Positions 52,409 through 60,727 of a stretch of 64,000 nucleotides of DNA are shown piece by piece. Source of the stretch: Actinomadura violacea. GTDB lineage: Bacteria > Actinomycetota > Actinomycetes > Streptosporangiales > Streptosporangiaceae. The notes under the pieces are model-generated. The model made no database searches. It was not told the origin of the DNA and saw only the letters and a program-made list of their open reading frames with translations. Each line of letters opens with the position of its first letter. Position 1 is the stretch's first letter. The stretch is taken from contig NZ_JAGEPF010000008.1 of assembly GCF_017573465.1 (NCBI RefSeq), positions 186,001 to 250,000 of the forward strand, given 5' to 3'. The translations under genes and the position numbers were made by a program.

Positions 52409-52627
52409 ATGATCTTTCTGCTGCTGCGCCGTCTCGGGGTCCGTGCGCGGATGATCACGGGTGCCGTTCTGGTGGCCGCCGGGCTGGCGGTCATCGCCGC
52501 GTCGGCGCTGGTGGACGGCCTGCTCGTGCACGGGGTGATCCTGGCGGTGGTCGGCGTCGTGATGTGCGGGGGCGCCGCGCGGGACGTTCGCCGGGCCCGG
52601 GCGGCGGCCGGCGGGGAGGGCCGGTGA
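52409..52627 (+). CDS. Small membrane protein coupled to the sensor kinase
   Basis: 72 aa, ATG 52409 with GGAG 8 bp upstream. Two hydrophobic helices (RMITGAVLVAAGLAVIAASA; LVHGVILAVVGVVMCGG) and a basic C-terminal tail. It overlaps the histidine kinase start (GTGA), so is translated with it. It could be an accessory subunit of the kinase; no family is recognised. Confidence 0.7.
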   Translation: MIFLLLRRLGVRARMITGAVLVAAGLAVIAASALVDGLLVHGVILAVVGVVMCGGAARDVRRARAAAGGEGR

Positions 52628-53991
52628 GCGGCGCGGATAGGGTCGTCGCGGCGGAGAGGGGCGCGGGGATGGGTCGGTTCGCGGACGGTGGCCCGCTGCT
52701 GTGGCCGTTCGAGGCCGTGCGCGGGCTGTACCGGTCGGCGGTCCTGGTGGGGCTGACGTTCCTGCAGGTGGCGGTCGGGGTCGGTGTCGGGCTGGGCGGG
52801 GCGCGGGTGGTGTCGTCGTTCTCCGACGGGTCGTCGGCGCCGCTCGTCCTGCGGCTGCTCGCGGACGCCGGGGAGGCGCTGCTGGCGGTCGTGTGGGTGG
52901 CGGCGGCGATGTGGATCGTCCATCCGCTGACGAGCCGGACGCTCGCCCGGGCCGCGCGGCGGGTCGCGGGGCGCTGGCTCGGCCTGCGGTTCGAGGTGGA
53001 GTACCGGACGGTTCCGCAGGTCACGCGGATGTCGACCAGGTACTGGTGGGACGGCCACGAGTACCACAAGTCGGAGCGGGAGGCGCGCCGGCGGGCCGGG
53101 ATGCACGCCCGGTTCCACGATCCGCAACTGCACTGGGACGGGGTGTGGGTGCTGGTCGCGGGCCTGACGGTCATGCCGGTCGCGGCGCTGCCGCTGCTCG
53201 GCCTCGCGGGCGGCGCGGCCCTGGTCGCGGCGGGGCACCCGGGGTCCGGCGCCGCGCTGGTCGCGGCGGGGCTGGTGGCCGCGCCGTTCGCGTGGCGGGT
53301 GTTCGGGCCGGTGGCGGCCCGGTTCCTCGGGCCGATCCCGCGCTCGCGGCTCGGCCGCCGCATCGCCGAGCTGGAGGCGGTCCGCGCGGACATGACGCAG
53401 ACGCAGGCGGCGGAGCTGGAGCGGATCGAGCGGGGCCTGCACGACGGGACGCAGGCGCGGCTGGTCGCCATGGGCATGTCGATGCAGGCCGCCGAGCGGC
53501 TCGTCGAGGCGGACCCGGCCGCCGCGAAGGAGATCCTCGCCGCGGCGCGCGCCTCGTCGTTCGCGGCGCTGGACGAGCTGCGCTCGCTGGTGCGGGGCAT
53601 CAACCCGCCGGTGCTGACCGAGCGGGGCCTCGTCGACGCCGTCCGGGCCCTCGCGCTGGACGCCCCCGTCGAGGTGAGCGTGCACAGCGCGGTGCCGGCG
53701 CGGCCTGAGCGCCCGGTGGAGGCGGCGGTCTACTTCGCGGTCGCGGAGCTGCTGGCGAACGTCGGCAAGCACGCCCGCGCGACCCGCGCGACGATCGACC
53801 TCGGATACTCGGACCGGACGCTCACCGCGAGCGTGACCGACGACGGGCGCGGCGGGGCCGCCGCCAGGGAAGGGTCGGGGTTGGACGGGATCAAGAGACG
53901 GGCGGCGGCGTTCGGCGGACGGCTGGAGATCGACAGCCCGGCCGGCGGCCCGACCCGCGTCACCGTGGCGGTGCCATGCGACTTGTCATAG
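52624..53991 (+). CDS. Sensor histidine kinase (HisKA_3/NarX-type)
   Basis: 455 aa from GTG 52624. Four hydrophobic segments flank a soluble stretch in the N-terminal half (AVLVGLTFLQVAVGVGVGLG; LLAVVWVAAAMWIV; VLVAGLTVMPVAALPLLGLA). The dimerisation/phosphotransfer region has His273 in ERIERGLHDGTQARLVAM, followed by the HATPase domain (AELLANVGKHARATRA; DDGRGGA; GLDGIKRRAAAFGG). No recognisable sensor domain. Its 3' end overlaps the response regulator gene by 16 bp, so they are a cognate pair. Confidence 0.9.
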   Translation: MSGADRVVAAERGAGMGRFADGGPLLWPFEAVRGLYRSAVLVGLTFLQVAVGVGVGLGGARVVSSFSDGSSAPLVLRLLADAGEALLAVVWVAAAMWIVHPLTSRTLARAARRVAGRWLGLRFEVEYRTVPQVTRMSTRYWWDGHEYHKSEREARRRAGMHARFHDPQLHWDGVWVLVAGLTVMPVAALPLLGLAGGAALVAAGHPGSGAALVAAGLVAAPFAWRVFGPVAARFLGPIPRSRLGRRIAELEAVRADMTQTQAAELERIERGLHDGTQARLVAMGMSMQAAERLVEADPAAAKEILAAARASSFAALDELRSLVRGINPPVLTERGLVDAVRALALDAPVEVSVHSAVPARPERPVEAAVYFAVAELLANVGKHARATRATIDLGYSDRTLTASVTDDGRGGAAAREGSGLDGIKRRAAAFGGRLEIDSPAGGPTRVTVAVPCDLS

Positions 53992-54638
53992 CCGAGGACC
54001 TCTTCCTGCTGCGCGACGGGCTCGTCCGGCTCGTCCAGGCGTACGGGCATTCGGTGGTGGCGGCGGTCGACAGCGGGCCGGCGGTGCTGGCGGCGCTGCT
54101 CGGCGAGCGTCCGGACGCGGCGATCGTGGACGTCCGGCTGCCGCCGGGTTTCTCCGACGAGGGGCTGCAGGCGGCGCTCGCCGCGCGCCGGGAGGTGCCG
54201 GGGCTCCCGGTGCTGATCCTCTCGCAGCACGTGGAACAGCTCTACGCGCGCGAGCTGCTCGCCGACGGGCGGGGCGGCGTCGGCTACCAGCTGAAGGACC
54301 GGGTCATGGACGCCGACCAGTTCATGGACGCGCTCGACCGGGTCGCCGCGGGCGGGACGGCGCTGGACCCGACGGTGGTCGCGAAGCTGCTCGGCCGGCC
54401 GCTGCGGGCCGATCCGCTCGCGGCGCTCAGCGAGCGGGAGCGGTCGGTGCTGGCGCTGATGGCCGAGGGGCTGTCGAACGCGGCGATCGCGGGCCGGCTG
54501 TTCCTCAGCGAGGGCGCGATCAGCAAGTATACGACGACGATCTTCGCCAAGCTCGGGCTGGCCGCCGACGACGACACGAACCGGCGGGTCCGGGCCGTGC
54601 TGGCGTATCTCGGCGCGGCGGGGCGGGACGGCGGCTGA
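53976..54638 (+). CDS. NarL/LuxR-type response regulator
   Basis: 220 aa, ATG 53976. Receiver domain with acceptor Asp52 in AAIVDVRLPP and conserved Lys in YQLKDRV; C-terminal LuxR HTH (LSERERSVLALMAEGLSNAA, IAGRLFLSEGAISKYTTTIF). Partner of the upstream kinase. Its stop touches the convergent DUF385 stop (TGATCA), leaving no intergenic DNA. Targets unknown. Confidence 0.92.
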   Translation: MRLVIAEDLFLLRDGLVRLVQAYGHSVVAAVDSGPAVLAALLGERPDAAIVDVRLPPGFSDEGLQAALAARREVPGLPVLILSQHVEQLYARELLADGRGGVGYQLKDRVMDADQFMDALDRVAAGGTALDPTVVAKLLGRPLRADPLAALSERERSVLALMAEGLSNAAIAGRLFLSEGAISKYTTTIFAKLGLAADDDTNRRVRAVLAYLGAAGRDGG

Positions 54639-55046
54639 TCAGCCGTCCGGTTCGACGAGGAAGACCGGCCGGGGCCCGCCGGTGCGGAACGCGTCCCGGA
54701 CGAACGGGACGATCCGGAACTTGCGCCGGTAGGCGTGCAGGACGCGGGCCTTGCGGTCGTCGTCGATCTCGGTGAGGCGCACCGGCCGGAGCCGCCGTCC
54801 CCGGCCGAGCCCGGCCCGGCCGTCCGCGCGGGCGTTGTGGACCCAGTGGGTGTCGCCGAACGGCGAGACGAGCCACTGCCGTCCTTCGAATCGGAGCAGG
54901 GCGACCGGGGCCGTGCGGGGCAGGCCGCTGCGCTTACCGCGGGTGCGCAGCAGGACCAGGGGGCCCATCGGGACGCCCCAGCCGAGCAGCCGGAGCGGGC
55001 CGCGGCTCATCCGTGCCAGCCGCGGCGGGAGTTCGGCGGAGGCCAT
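54639..55046 (-). CDS. DUF385 F420-dependent nitroreductase/quinone reductase-like protein
   Basis: 135 aa from ATG 55046 (GGAG 5 bp upstream). Split beta-barrel of the deazaflavin-dependent family: LLGWGVPMGPLVLLRTRGKR, SGLPRTAPVALLRFEGRQWL, SPFGDTHWVHNARADGRAGL, RKFRIVPFVRDAFRTGG. These use coenzyme F420H2 to reduce quinones or nitro compounds. It points to F420 in the host, in line with an actinobacterium. Substrate unknown. Confidence 0.87.
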   Translation of the reverse strand: MASAELPPRLARMSRGPLRLLGWGVPMGPLVLLRTRGKRSGLPRTAPVALLRFEGRQWLVSPFGDTHWVHNARADGRAGLGRGRRLRPVRLTEIDDDRKARVLHAYRRKFRIVPFVRDAFRTGGPRPVFLVEPDG

Positions 55047-55124
55047 CACGACTCCTTCGATGCCACCTAAGCGGGGAATCAATCTCCACTTGAGCGTGGC
55101 ACGCCGCCCGGGCCCCCTGCAACC

Positions 55125-56333
55125 CTAAGCGGGGAAATCTTCCCCGCTTTTCCGGACGCGGCCGAGCAGGGCCGTGACGGCGACCATCGCCGCCGCGGTC
55201 GCGCCGCCGAGCAGCATGAGGGCCGGCGGGGACGTCCGGTCGAGGACGGCTCCCCCGACCAGCGCACCGCTCGACAGCGTCGCCTGGAACGACGCGGTGA
55301 ACAGCACCGATGCGGCCTCCGGGCTCTCCGGCGCCGCCCCGGCGAAGCACGCCTGCGAGCAGACCGGGACGGCCCCGTACCCGATCCCCCAGACGACGAG
55401 CAGCGCGAGCGCGCCCGGTTCCGTCCGTCCGAGGAACGGCAGCGCGAGGACGGCGACGGCGATCAGGGCACCTGCGGTCCCGAACGCGGCGTACGGGCGG
55501 CGGGCCGCGGCCGACCCCGCGAGGAAGGTGCCCGCGACCCCGGCGGCGCCGTAGACGAGCAGGAAGACCGTGACCCGCGCCGACGGCACCTCCGTCACGC
55601 GTTCGAGGAACGGCGTCACATAGGTGTAGGCGCCGAAGTGCGCGAGGATGATCAGGAAGGTCAGCAGGAGCGCGGAGCGGGTGCCGGTGCGGTGGAGCAT
55701 GCCGCGCAGGACGCCGAGGCGCGCGGCCCGCTCGGCGGGCAGCGGCGGCAGCAGCAGGGCGAGCGCGACCAGCACCGCCGCCGACAGCGCGCCCGACATG
55801 AGGAACCCGGCCCGCCATCCGGCGAGGTCGCCGATCAGCGTTCCGAGCGGCACGCCGACGACCGATCCCAGTGGAACGGCGGCGAACACGACCGCGGTGG
55901 CCCGGCGCGCGGACCGGGCGGGGACGAGCCGGCCGGCCAGTCCCGCGCCGGCCGACCAGAAGCCGCCGATGACGATGCCGACGAGGACGCGGGAGACCAG
56001 CACCGCCCAGTACGCCGGTGCCGCGGCGGCGAGGAGGTTCGCGGCCAGCAGCAGGACCATGAAGGCGCACAGCATCCGGCGCCGGTCGACGCCCGCGGTC
56101 GCGACGGTGACGGCGGGCGCCGCGACGGCGGCGACGTAGCCGGGCAGCGCCATCGTCAGCCCGGCCGTGCCGTCGGAGATGGTGAAGCCGGCGCCGATGG
56201 AGGTCAGCAGCCCGATCGGCAGGATCTCGGTGGTGACGATCGCGAAGATGCCGGCCGCGACGGCGAGCACCGCGGGCCGGTTGGACGAGGGTGGGGCGAG
56301 CCGGCCTGTGGCCGGAGAGGTGGCCGTGCGCAT
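55125..56333 (-). CDS. MFS transporter (DHA1, arabinose-efflux/YdhP-like)
   Basis: 402 aa from ATG 56333 (an in-frame ATG 27 bp upstream is possible). About 12 helices; ILPIGLLTSIGAGFTISDGT in helix 1, RVLVGIVIGGFWSAGAGLAG in helix 4 and PLGSVVGVPLGTLIGDLAGW as motif C indicate a sugar/drug exporter of the DHA1 class. The TAG stop lies at the base of a hairpin (55127-55149). A second MFS of a similar class is at 1219-2418. Substrate unknown. Confidence 0.88.
   Translation of the reverse strand: MRTATSPATGRLAPPSSNRPAVLAVAAGIFAIVTTEILPIGLLTSIGAGFTISDGTAGLTMALPGYVAAVAAPAVTVATAGVDRRRMLCAFMVLLLAANLLAAAAPAYWAVLVSRVLVGIVIGGFWSAGAGLAGRLVPARSARRATAVVFAAVPLGSVVGVPLGTLIGDLAGWRAGFLMSGALSAAVLVALALLLPPLPAERAARLGVLRGMLHRTGTRSALLLTFLIILAHFGAYTYVTPFLERVTEVPSARVTVFLLVYGAAGVAGTFLAGSAAARRPYAAFGTAGALIAVAVLALPFLGRTEPGALALLVVWGIGYGAVPVCSQACFAGAAPESPEAASVLFTASFQATLSSGALVGGAVLDRTSPPALMLLGGATAAAMVAVTALLGRVRKSGEDFPA
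55127..55149. terminator. Hairpin with T-tract after the MFS gene
   Basis: AAGCGGGGAA (55127-55136), loop ATC, TTCCCCGCTT (55140-55149), followed by two more T on the plus strand. CTAAGCGGGGAA is repeated at 55068-55079, upstream of the DUF385 gene, so a second role as binding site is possible. Confidence 0.65.
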
Positions 56334-56462
56334 CGGTTCCGTCCTGGTTCGGAGCGGCAAGGACGCGTCACAGCAAATAGGTGGAGCGGACGGAGGGCTG
56401 GCGGGTTTCCGACACCGACATGGGTGATGTCGGTTTCCCGCGATGTCCCCGAGCGGCCGGGG

Positions 56463-57809
56463 TCAGTCGGCGGGGGTGTCCAGGACGGCGCGCTGGGTGG
56501 CCTGGTGGACGCGGACGGCCAGCACGGCGCGGGCGAACCGGGCGGCGAGCTCGCTGTCGAGGACGTCCGGGACCTGCTCGACGCCGATCAGCCCGCCGGG
56601 CTTGGCGATGACCGCGCCGGTGTCGCCGACCCGGACGCCCTGGGCCTCGCCGATCTCCTCGACGGCCGGGAGGTCGAGGGCCGCGCGCAGGGTGTCCTGC
56701 AGGGAGCGGACGGTCGCGGCGTCCCGGTCGGCACGTTCGGCGGCGGTCTCGGCACGCTGCTCGGCGCGCTCGATCCGGGCGTCGGCGCCCTCGGCGCGGG
56801 CGGCGGTCTCGTCGGCGAGCTTCTCCGCGCGGTCGGCGCGGGCGGCCTGCTCGTCGGCGCGGGCGACGGCGGACTCGCGCTCGGCGGCGAGCCGGGCGGA
56901 CTCGGCCTGCGCGGCGGTCAGCTCGGCGCGCAGCCGGCGCTCGGTCTCGGCGGCGGCGTCGAGCCGGGAGCGCGCCTCGTCGAGCTCGGCGCGGGCCTCC
57001 TTCAGCTCGGCGTGCGCGGTGGCGAGCGCGGTCTGCTCGCCGGCGAGGCGGCCGGCGAGGGCGTCGCGCTCGTTCTCGGCGTCGGTACGGGCCTGGTGCT
57101 CGGTCCGCCAGGCCGCCTCGGCGTGCTTGCGGAGCCCGTCGGCCTGCGCGGCCTCGTTGGCGGCGGTGGCGCGGGCCTGCTGGGCGGCGCCGGCCTCCTT
57201 CCAGGCGCCGGCCTCGCTCTCCTGCGCGGCGGCGACGGTGGCCTTCGCGGCGGCCATGCCCTTGCGCAGCTCCTCCAGCGCGGCGGCGGCCTCCGCGCGG
57301 GCGGCCTCGGCGCGGGCCTCGGCCTCGCGGGTGCGGACGTCGGCCTCGGCGGCGGCGGCGCGCTCGGCGCGCGCCTCGGCGAGGGCCTCCTGGCCGCCGT
57401 CGATCGCGCCGCGGACCTCCCCGTCCAGCCGCTCGCCGAGCGCGGCGGCGGCCTTGACCAGGTCGACGACCATGTCGCCGAGCCGGTCGACGTCGTCGCC
57501 GAAGGTGCGCAGGGCGACGGTGCCGGCGGCGTCGCGCCGCTCGGCCTCGCGCGCGTGCGCGGAGCGGTGCGCGTCGCTGCAGAACCGGGCCGCGCCGGCC
57601 GGCAGGGGCCGTGCGCAGTGCTCGCAGATCCCGGGTTCGGGCTCCTCGGCGGCGGGTTCGGCGGCCGGTTCGGCGACGGCGGCGGGGGCCGGCTCCGGTT
57701 CCCGGTCGTCGAGGGCCGCCGGGTCGTCGGGCAGCGGTCGCAGCGGCGCGGTCGCCAGGTCGAGGGCCTCGGTGCCGGCGGCCGGACGGCCGTCTTGATC
57801 TTCGTGCAC
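56463..57809 (-). CDS. Zinc-finger coiled-coil protein of unknown function
   Basis: 448 aa from GTG 57809. Pro/Ala/Glu-rich N-terminus, then a zinc finger (Cys62, Cys65, Cys77 and His81/His85 in CEHCARPLP and RFCSDAHRSAH) and a very long Ala/Glu/Arg-rich coiled coil (~120-385; e.g. RAELTAAQAESARLAAERES). It ends in a compact C-terminal domain (GVEQVPDVLDSELAARFARA). The layout recalls KfrA-type or plasmid-segregation DNA-binding coiled-coil proteins, but no family is certain. It is in no operon. The 130 bp to the MFS start hold no clear element. Confidence 0.78.
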   Translation of the reverse strand: MHEDQDGRPAAGTEALDLATAPLRPLPDDPAALDDREPEPAPAAVAEPAAEPAAEEPEPGICEHCARPLPAGAARFCSDAHRSAHAREAERRDAAGTVALRTFGDDVDRLGDMVVDLVKAAAALGERLDGEVRGAIDGGQEALAEARAERAAAAEADVRTREAEARAEAARAEAAAALEELRKGMAAAKATVAAAQESEAGAWKEAGAAQQARATAANEAAQADGLRKHAEAAWRTEHQARTDAENERDALAGRLAGEQTALATAHAELKEARAELDEARSRLDAAAETERRLRAELTAAQAESARLAAERESAVARADEQAARADRAEKLADETAARAEGADARIERAEQRAETAAERADRDAATVRSLQDTLRAALDLPAVEEIGEAQGVRVGDTGAVIAKPGGLIGVEQVPDVLDSELAARFARAVLAVRVHQATQRAVLDTPAD

Positions 57810-57887
57810 GGAAGCATCCTAGTGAGATATGACAAATCCGCACGTGACCGAGCGAATCGGGCATCACTTCCCGGCGGGAACGGCGCC

Positions 57888-57918
57888 TTGACCTCAAGTT
57901 CGGTCCAGGTCCTAGCGT
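57888..57918 (+). promoter_or_regulatory. MerR-type promoter with 19-bp spacer
   Basis: TTGACC (57888-57893) and TAGCGT (57913-57918) are separated by 19 bp, the extended spacing used by MerR-family activators. The spacer starts CCTCAAGTT, the left half of a SoxR-type box, but the right half is poor (GGTCCAGGT). It precedes the quinone oxidoreductase gene by 30 bp. Confidence 0.5.
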
Positions 57919-57947
57919 GCTGCGTGATCGACTCTGAGGGAGGAATC

Positions 57948-58883
57948 ATGCGGGTCGCGGGTTTCGAGCAGCCGGGCGGACCGGACGTGCTGAGGGTGCT
58001 GGACGTGCCGGCCCCGGAGGCGGGGCCCGGGCAGGTCCGGGTCCGCGTCCGCGCTGCGGGGGTGCAGCCGTTCGACCTGGCCGTCCGCGAGGGCTGGACG
58101 CCGCCGGGGACGCCGGACGGGTTCCCGCGCGTGCCGGGCAACGAGTTCGCGGGCACCGTCGACCAGGTCGGCGACGGCTTGACGGGCCTGCGGCCGGGCG
58201 ATGAGGTGATGGGCAACTGCCGCCTCAACGCCTACGCCGAGTACGTCGTCGTGCCGGCCGAGGCGGTGACGGCCAAGCCCGCGGGCATGCCGTGGGACGT
58301 CGCGGGCGGCTTCCCGGCCGCGGTGATGACGCCGCACATCGCGCTGGAGGAGATGAGCGTCGGCCCGGGCGACACGCTGCTCGTGCACGCGGCGGCCGGC
58401 GGGGTCGGGGCGGTCGCCGTCCAGCTCGCGCGGATCGCCGGCGCGACCGTCGTCGGCACCGCGAGCGAGGCCAACCACGACTACCTGCGCTCGCTCGGCG
58501 CGCTCCCGGTCGCCTACGGGGACGGCCTGGAGGAGCGGATCCGGGACGCGGCGCCCGGCGGGGTCGACGCCGCCCTGGACGGCGCCGGCGGCGACGCGCT
58601 GGAGGTGTCGCTGAAGCTCGTCCGGGACCGGAACCGGATCATCACGCTGGTCGAGCACGCGCGGGCCGCCGGGCTGGGCGTGCGCACCACCCCGGACAAG
58701 CGGTCGTCGGCGCGCGTCGCGCAGGCCGCCCGGTTCTACGCGGAGGGGCGGCTGGGCCTGCACGTCCGCGCGGTGTTCCCGCTCGACCGCGCGGCGGACG
58801 CGCACCGCGAGGTCGCGACGGGACACGGCCGCGGCAAGGTCGTCCTCACGCTGCCGGAGGGGGGGCAGGGCGATGTGGCCTGA
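57948..58883 (+). CDS. NADP-dependent MDR oxidoreductase (quinone reductase type)
   Basis: 311 aa, ATG 57948 with GGGAGGAATC upstream. VAGFEQPGGPDVLRVLDVPA, RVPGNEFAGTVDQVGDGLTG, nucleotide motif VHAAAGGVGAVAVQLARIAG, FPLDRAADAHREVATGHGRG. No structural or catalytic zinc ligands, so quinone-oxidoreductase/enoyl-reductase class. The promoter has MerR-type spacing, often seen for redox-stress genes. It overlaps the VOC gene by 11 bp. Confidence 0.88.
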   Translation: MRVAGFEQPGGPDVLRVLDVPAPEAGPGQVRVRVRAAGVQPFDLAVREGWTPPGTPDGFPRVPGNEFAGTVDQVGDGLTGLRPGDEVMGNCRLNAYAEYVVVPAEAVTAKPAGMPWDVAGGFPAAVMTPHIALEEMSVGPGDTLLVHAAAGGVGAVAVQLARIAGATVVGTASEANHDYLRSLGALPVAYGDGLEERIRDAAPGGVDAALDGAGGDALEVSLKLVRDRNRIITLVEHARAAGLGVRTTPDKRSSARVAQAARFYAEGRLGLHVRAVFPLDRAADAHREVATGHGRGKVVLTLPEGGQGDVA

Positions 58884-59304
58884 GCACCTGAACGTCGGGG
58901 CAGTCCGGTTCGCGCGGCCGACGGCCCGCTTCGAGGAGATCCTCGCCTTCTACCGGGACGCGCTGGGCCTGCCGGTGCTGGCCCAGTGGCGCGGCCACGC
59001 CGGTTACGACGGCGCGGTGTTCGGGCTGCCGGGCACGCCCGTGCACATGGAGATCACCCAGAGCGGCGTGCCGCCCCGGATCCCGGAGCCGCACCCGGAG
59101 AACCAGCTCGTCCTCTACCTCCGGGGCACCGGGGCACGCGACGCGGCGGCGGCGCGGCTGGCCGGGCTCGGGCACCGGACGGTCGCACCGGAGAACCCGT
59201 ACTGGTCGGATCACGGGTCGGTGGTGTTCGAGGATCCGGACGGCTGGCAGGTCGTCCTCGCCCCCTGGGTGTTCGGCGAGGAGCCGCCGCCGGGCCGGCG
59301 CTAG
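58873..59304 (+). CDS. VOC (glyoxalase/dioxygenase superfamily) protein
   Basis: 143 aa, ATG 58873 inside the end of the oxidoreductase gene. Two beta-alpha-beta-beta-beta units: RFEEILAFYRDALGLPVLAQ, and FEDPDGWQVVLAP near the end; possible metal ligands His/Glu in GTPVHMEITQ and VVFEDPD. Probably co-transcribed with the oxidoreductase, perhaps detoxifying its product (inference). Substrate unknown. Confidence 0.87.
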   Translation: MWPEHLNVGAVRFARPTARFEEILAFYRDALGLPVLAQWRGHAGYDGAVFGLPGTPVHMEITQSGVPPRIPEPHPENQLVLYLRGTGARDAAAARLAGLGHRTVAPENPYWSDHGSVVFEDPDGWQVVLAPWVFGEEPPPGRR

Positions 59305-59666
59305 TGGGTGGCGTACCAGTGGGCCGACAGCAGGTGGACCACGGCTAGGACGCCCCCGCCGGCGGCCATGCCGGGGACGCGGCGCAGGACGCCGAGCGCC
59401 GCGTCCCCGGCCTGGATCACCCCCGCGACGACCAGGAGCGGCACGACGGCGGCCGCGTCGGCGACGAGCAGGACCGCGATGACGGCGATGCTCAGCGGGA
59501 TCGCGCGGATGACGTAGACGCGGGCGTAGAAGTCGACTCCGGAGGTGACGGTCTCCCCCGAGGCCAGCATCAGGCCGGGACGGGCGGCGCCCAGCACGCC
59601 GGCGGCGCCCGTCACCACGGCCGCGGCGGCGTTGGCCGCGATCAGCATCGTCTCGACGGCGCTCAT
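59301..59666 (-). CDS. DUF4267-type small membrane protein
   Basis: 121 aa, ATG 59666. Four hydrophobic segments (TMLIAANAAAAVVTGAAGVL; AIPLSIAVIAVLLVADAAAV; PLLVVAGVIQAGDAALGVL; GGVLAVVHLLSAHW) and GVDFYARVYVIRAIP are typical of this uncharacterised family. Its stop overlaps the VOC stop. An AT-rich inverted repeat lies 15 bp upstream of the start. Confidence 0.8.
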   Translation of the reverse strand: MSAVETMLIAANAAAAVVTGAAGVLGAARPGLMLASGETVTSGVDFYARVYVIRAIPLSIAVIAVLLVADAAAVVPLLVVAGVIQAGDAALGVLRRVPGMAAGGGVLAVVHLLSAHWYATH

Positions 59667-59680
59667 CTTTCACACTCCAA

Positions 59681-59701
59681 ATGATTCACATTCTGAATGA
59701 T
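59681..59701. promoter_or_regulatory. Operator-like inverted repeat before the DUF4267 gene
   Basis: ATGATTCA-CATTC-TGAATGAT is a near-perfect 8-bp inverted repeat with one mismatch. A half-site GAATGATTC recurs at 61631-61639 in front of the MarR gene at 61661, so that MarR may bind both places (inference). Confidence 0.5.
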
Positions 59702-59750
59702 TAGGGATGAGTATCGTCCGCGCCATGGGCGACGTCAAGGGCCCGCCGGG

Positions 59751-60626
59751 CTACGGGTTCGGCGCCTCGGGCCTGAAGAGCGCGGCGGCGATCTGGACGA
59801 ACGACCGGATGAGCGGGCCGGGGTCCTCCCCCGCCCAGGCGACGACCAGCCGGCTCGGCGGCATGTCGGTCACGGGGACGGAGACGAGCCCGTCGGGCAG
59901 GGCGTCCGCGACCGGCCCCAGCCCGATCGAGCCGCTCCACAGGACGGCCTGCAGGCACTCGTTCACGGTGCGGACCACCGGGCCGTCCGCCGCGGAGGCG
60001 GGCGCGGAGCCGGTCCAGTAGGCGGCCCAGATCGGGTCGGTGCCGTCCGGGAAGCGGAACCAGCGCCGGCCGGCGAGGTCGGCCAGCCGCAGCCACGCGC
60101 GCCCGGCGAGCGGGTCGTCGGCGCGCAGGACCACGCCGACGGGATCGGCGCGCAGCTCGTGGACGGTGATCCCCGTGTCGTCGAACGGCGTCCGGGTGAG
60201 CGCGACGTCGACCAGCCCGGCCCGCAGGCCGGTGGCCGGGTCGGTCAGGTCGGCCTCGCGGACGCGGACGTCGACGCCGGGATGGCGGCGCCGGAACGCC
60301 TCGGCCAGCCGGATGCCGGTCCGCCCGCCGCTGTCGGCGAGCATCCCGACCGTCAGCGTCGCGGTGCCGCCGGCGGCGGCGATGCGCGTCCGCAGCCGCT
60401 CGGCCTGCTCCAGCAGCAGGCGCGCCTCGTCGTAGAGGACCGCCCCGGCGGCGGTCGGCGCGACCCCGGCGGGCGAGCGCTCCAGCAGGACGGCCCCGAG
60501 GTCGGTCTCCAGCTGCTTGACGGCCCTGCTCAGCGGCGGCTGGGTCATGTGCAGCCGGGCCGCGGCGCGTCCGAAGTGGCGTTCCTCGGCGACGGCGACG
60601 AAGTAGCGCAGCGAGCGTAGGTCCAT
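59751..60626 (-). CDS. LysR family regulator
   Basis: 291 aa from ATG 60626 (MDLRSLRYFVAVAEERHFGR is the classic start). HTH AAARLHMTQPPLSRAVKQLE; effector domain with TVGMLADSGG and DVALTRTPFDDTGITVHELR. It diverges from the MBL-fold hydrolase gene, and a classic ATAC-N7-GTAT box lies between. It probably activates that gene in response to an unknown inducer. The 84 bp between its stop and the DUF4267 start contain only that gene's operator. Confidence 0.9.
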   Translation of the reverse strand: MDLRSLRYFVAVAEERHFGRAAARLHMTQPPLSRAVKQLETDLGAVLLERSPAGVAPTAAGAVLYDEARLLLEQAERLRTRIAAAGGTATLTVGMLADSGGRTGIRLAEAFRRRHPGVDVRVREADLTDPATGLRAGLVDVALTRTPFDDTGITVHELRADPVGVVLRADDPLAGRAWLRLADLAGRRWFRFPDGTDPIWAAYWTGSAPASAADGPVVRTVNECLQAVLWSGSIGLGPVADALPDGLVSVPVTDMPPSRLVVAWAGEDPGPLIRSFVQIAAALFRPEAPNP

Positions 60627-60636
60627 CACCGGCGAC

Positions 60637-60653
60637 GATACGCGGACGGTATC
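60637..60653. promoter_or_regulatory. LysR box (T-N11-A)
   Basis: GATAC-GCGGACG-GTATC is a perfect dyad with the T-N11-A spacing of LysR recognition sites, 10 bp upstream of the lysR start and 75 bp before the MBL gene. Confidence 0.75.
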
Positions 60654-60727
60654 GGGCGGACGGAACCGGTGTTGGACGTCCCGGACGTCCCGGCGCTGCA
60701 CTGAAGGCTCCCGAGAGAAGGAGCGAC

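Noticed and set aside
55638..57947. Extension of the quinone oxidoreductase upstream to a 1081-aa protein
   Set aside because: The upstream part is antisense to the MFS and coiled-coil genes; a good ribosome site precedes ATG 57948.
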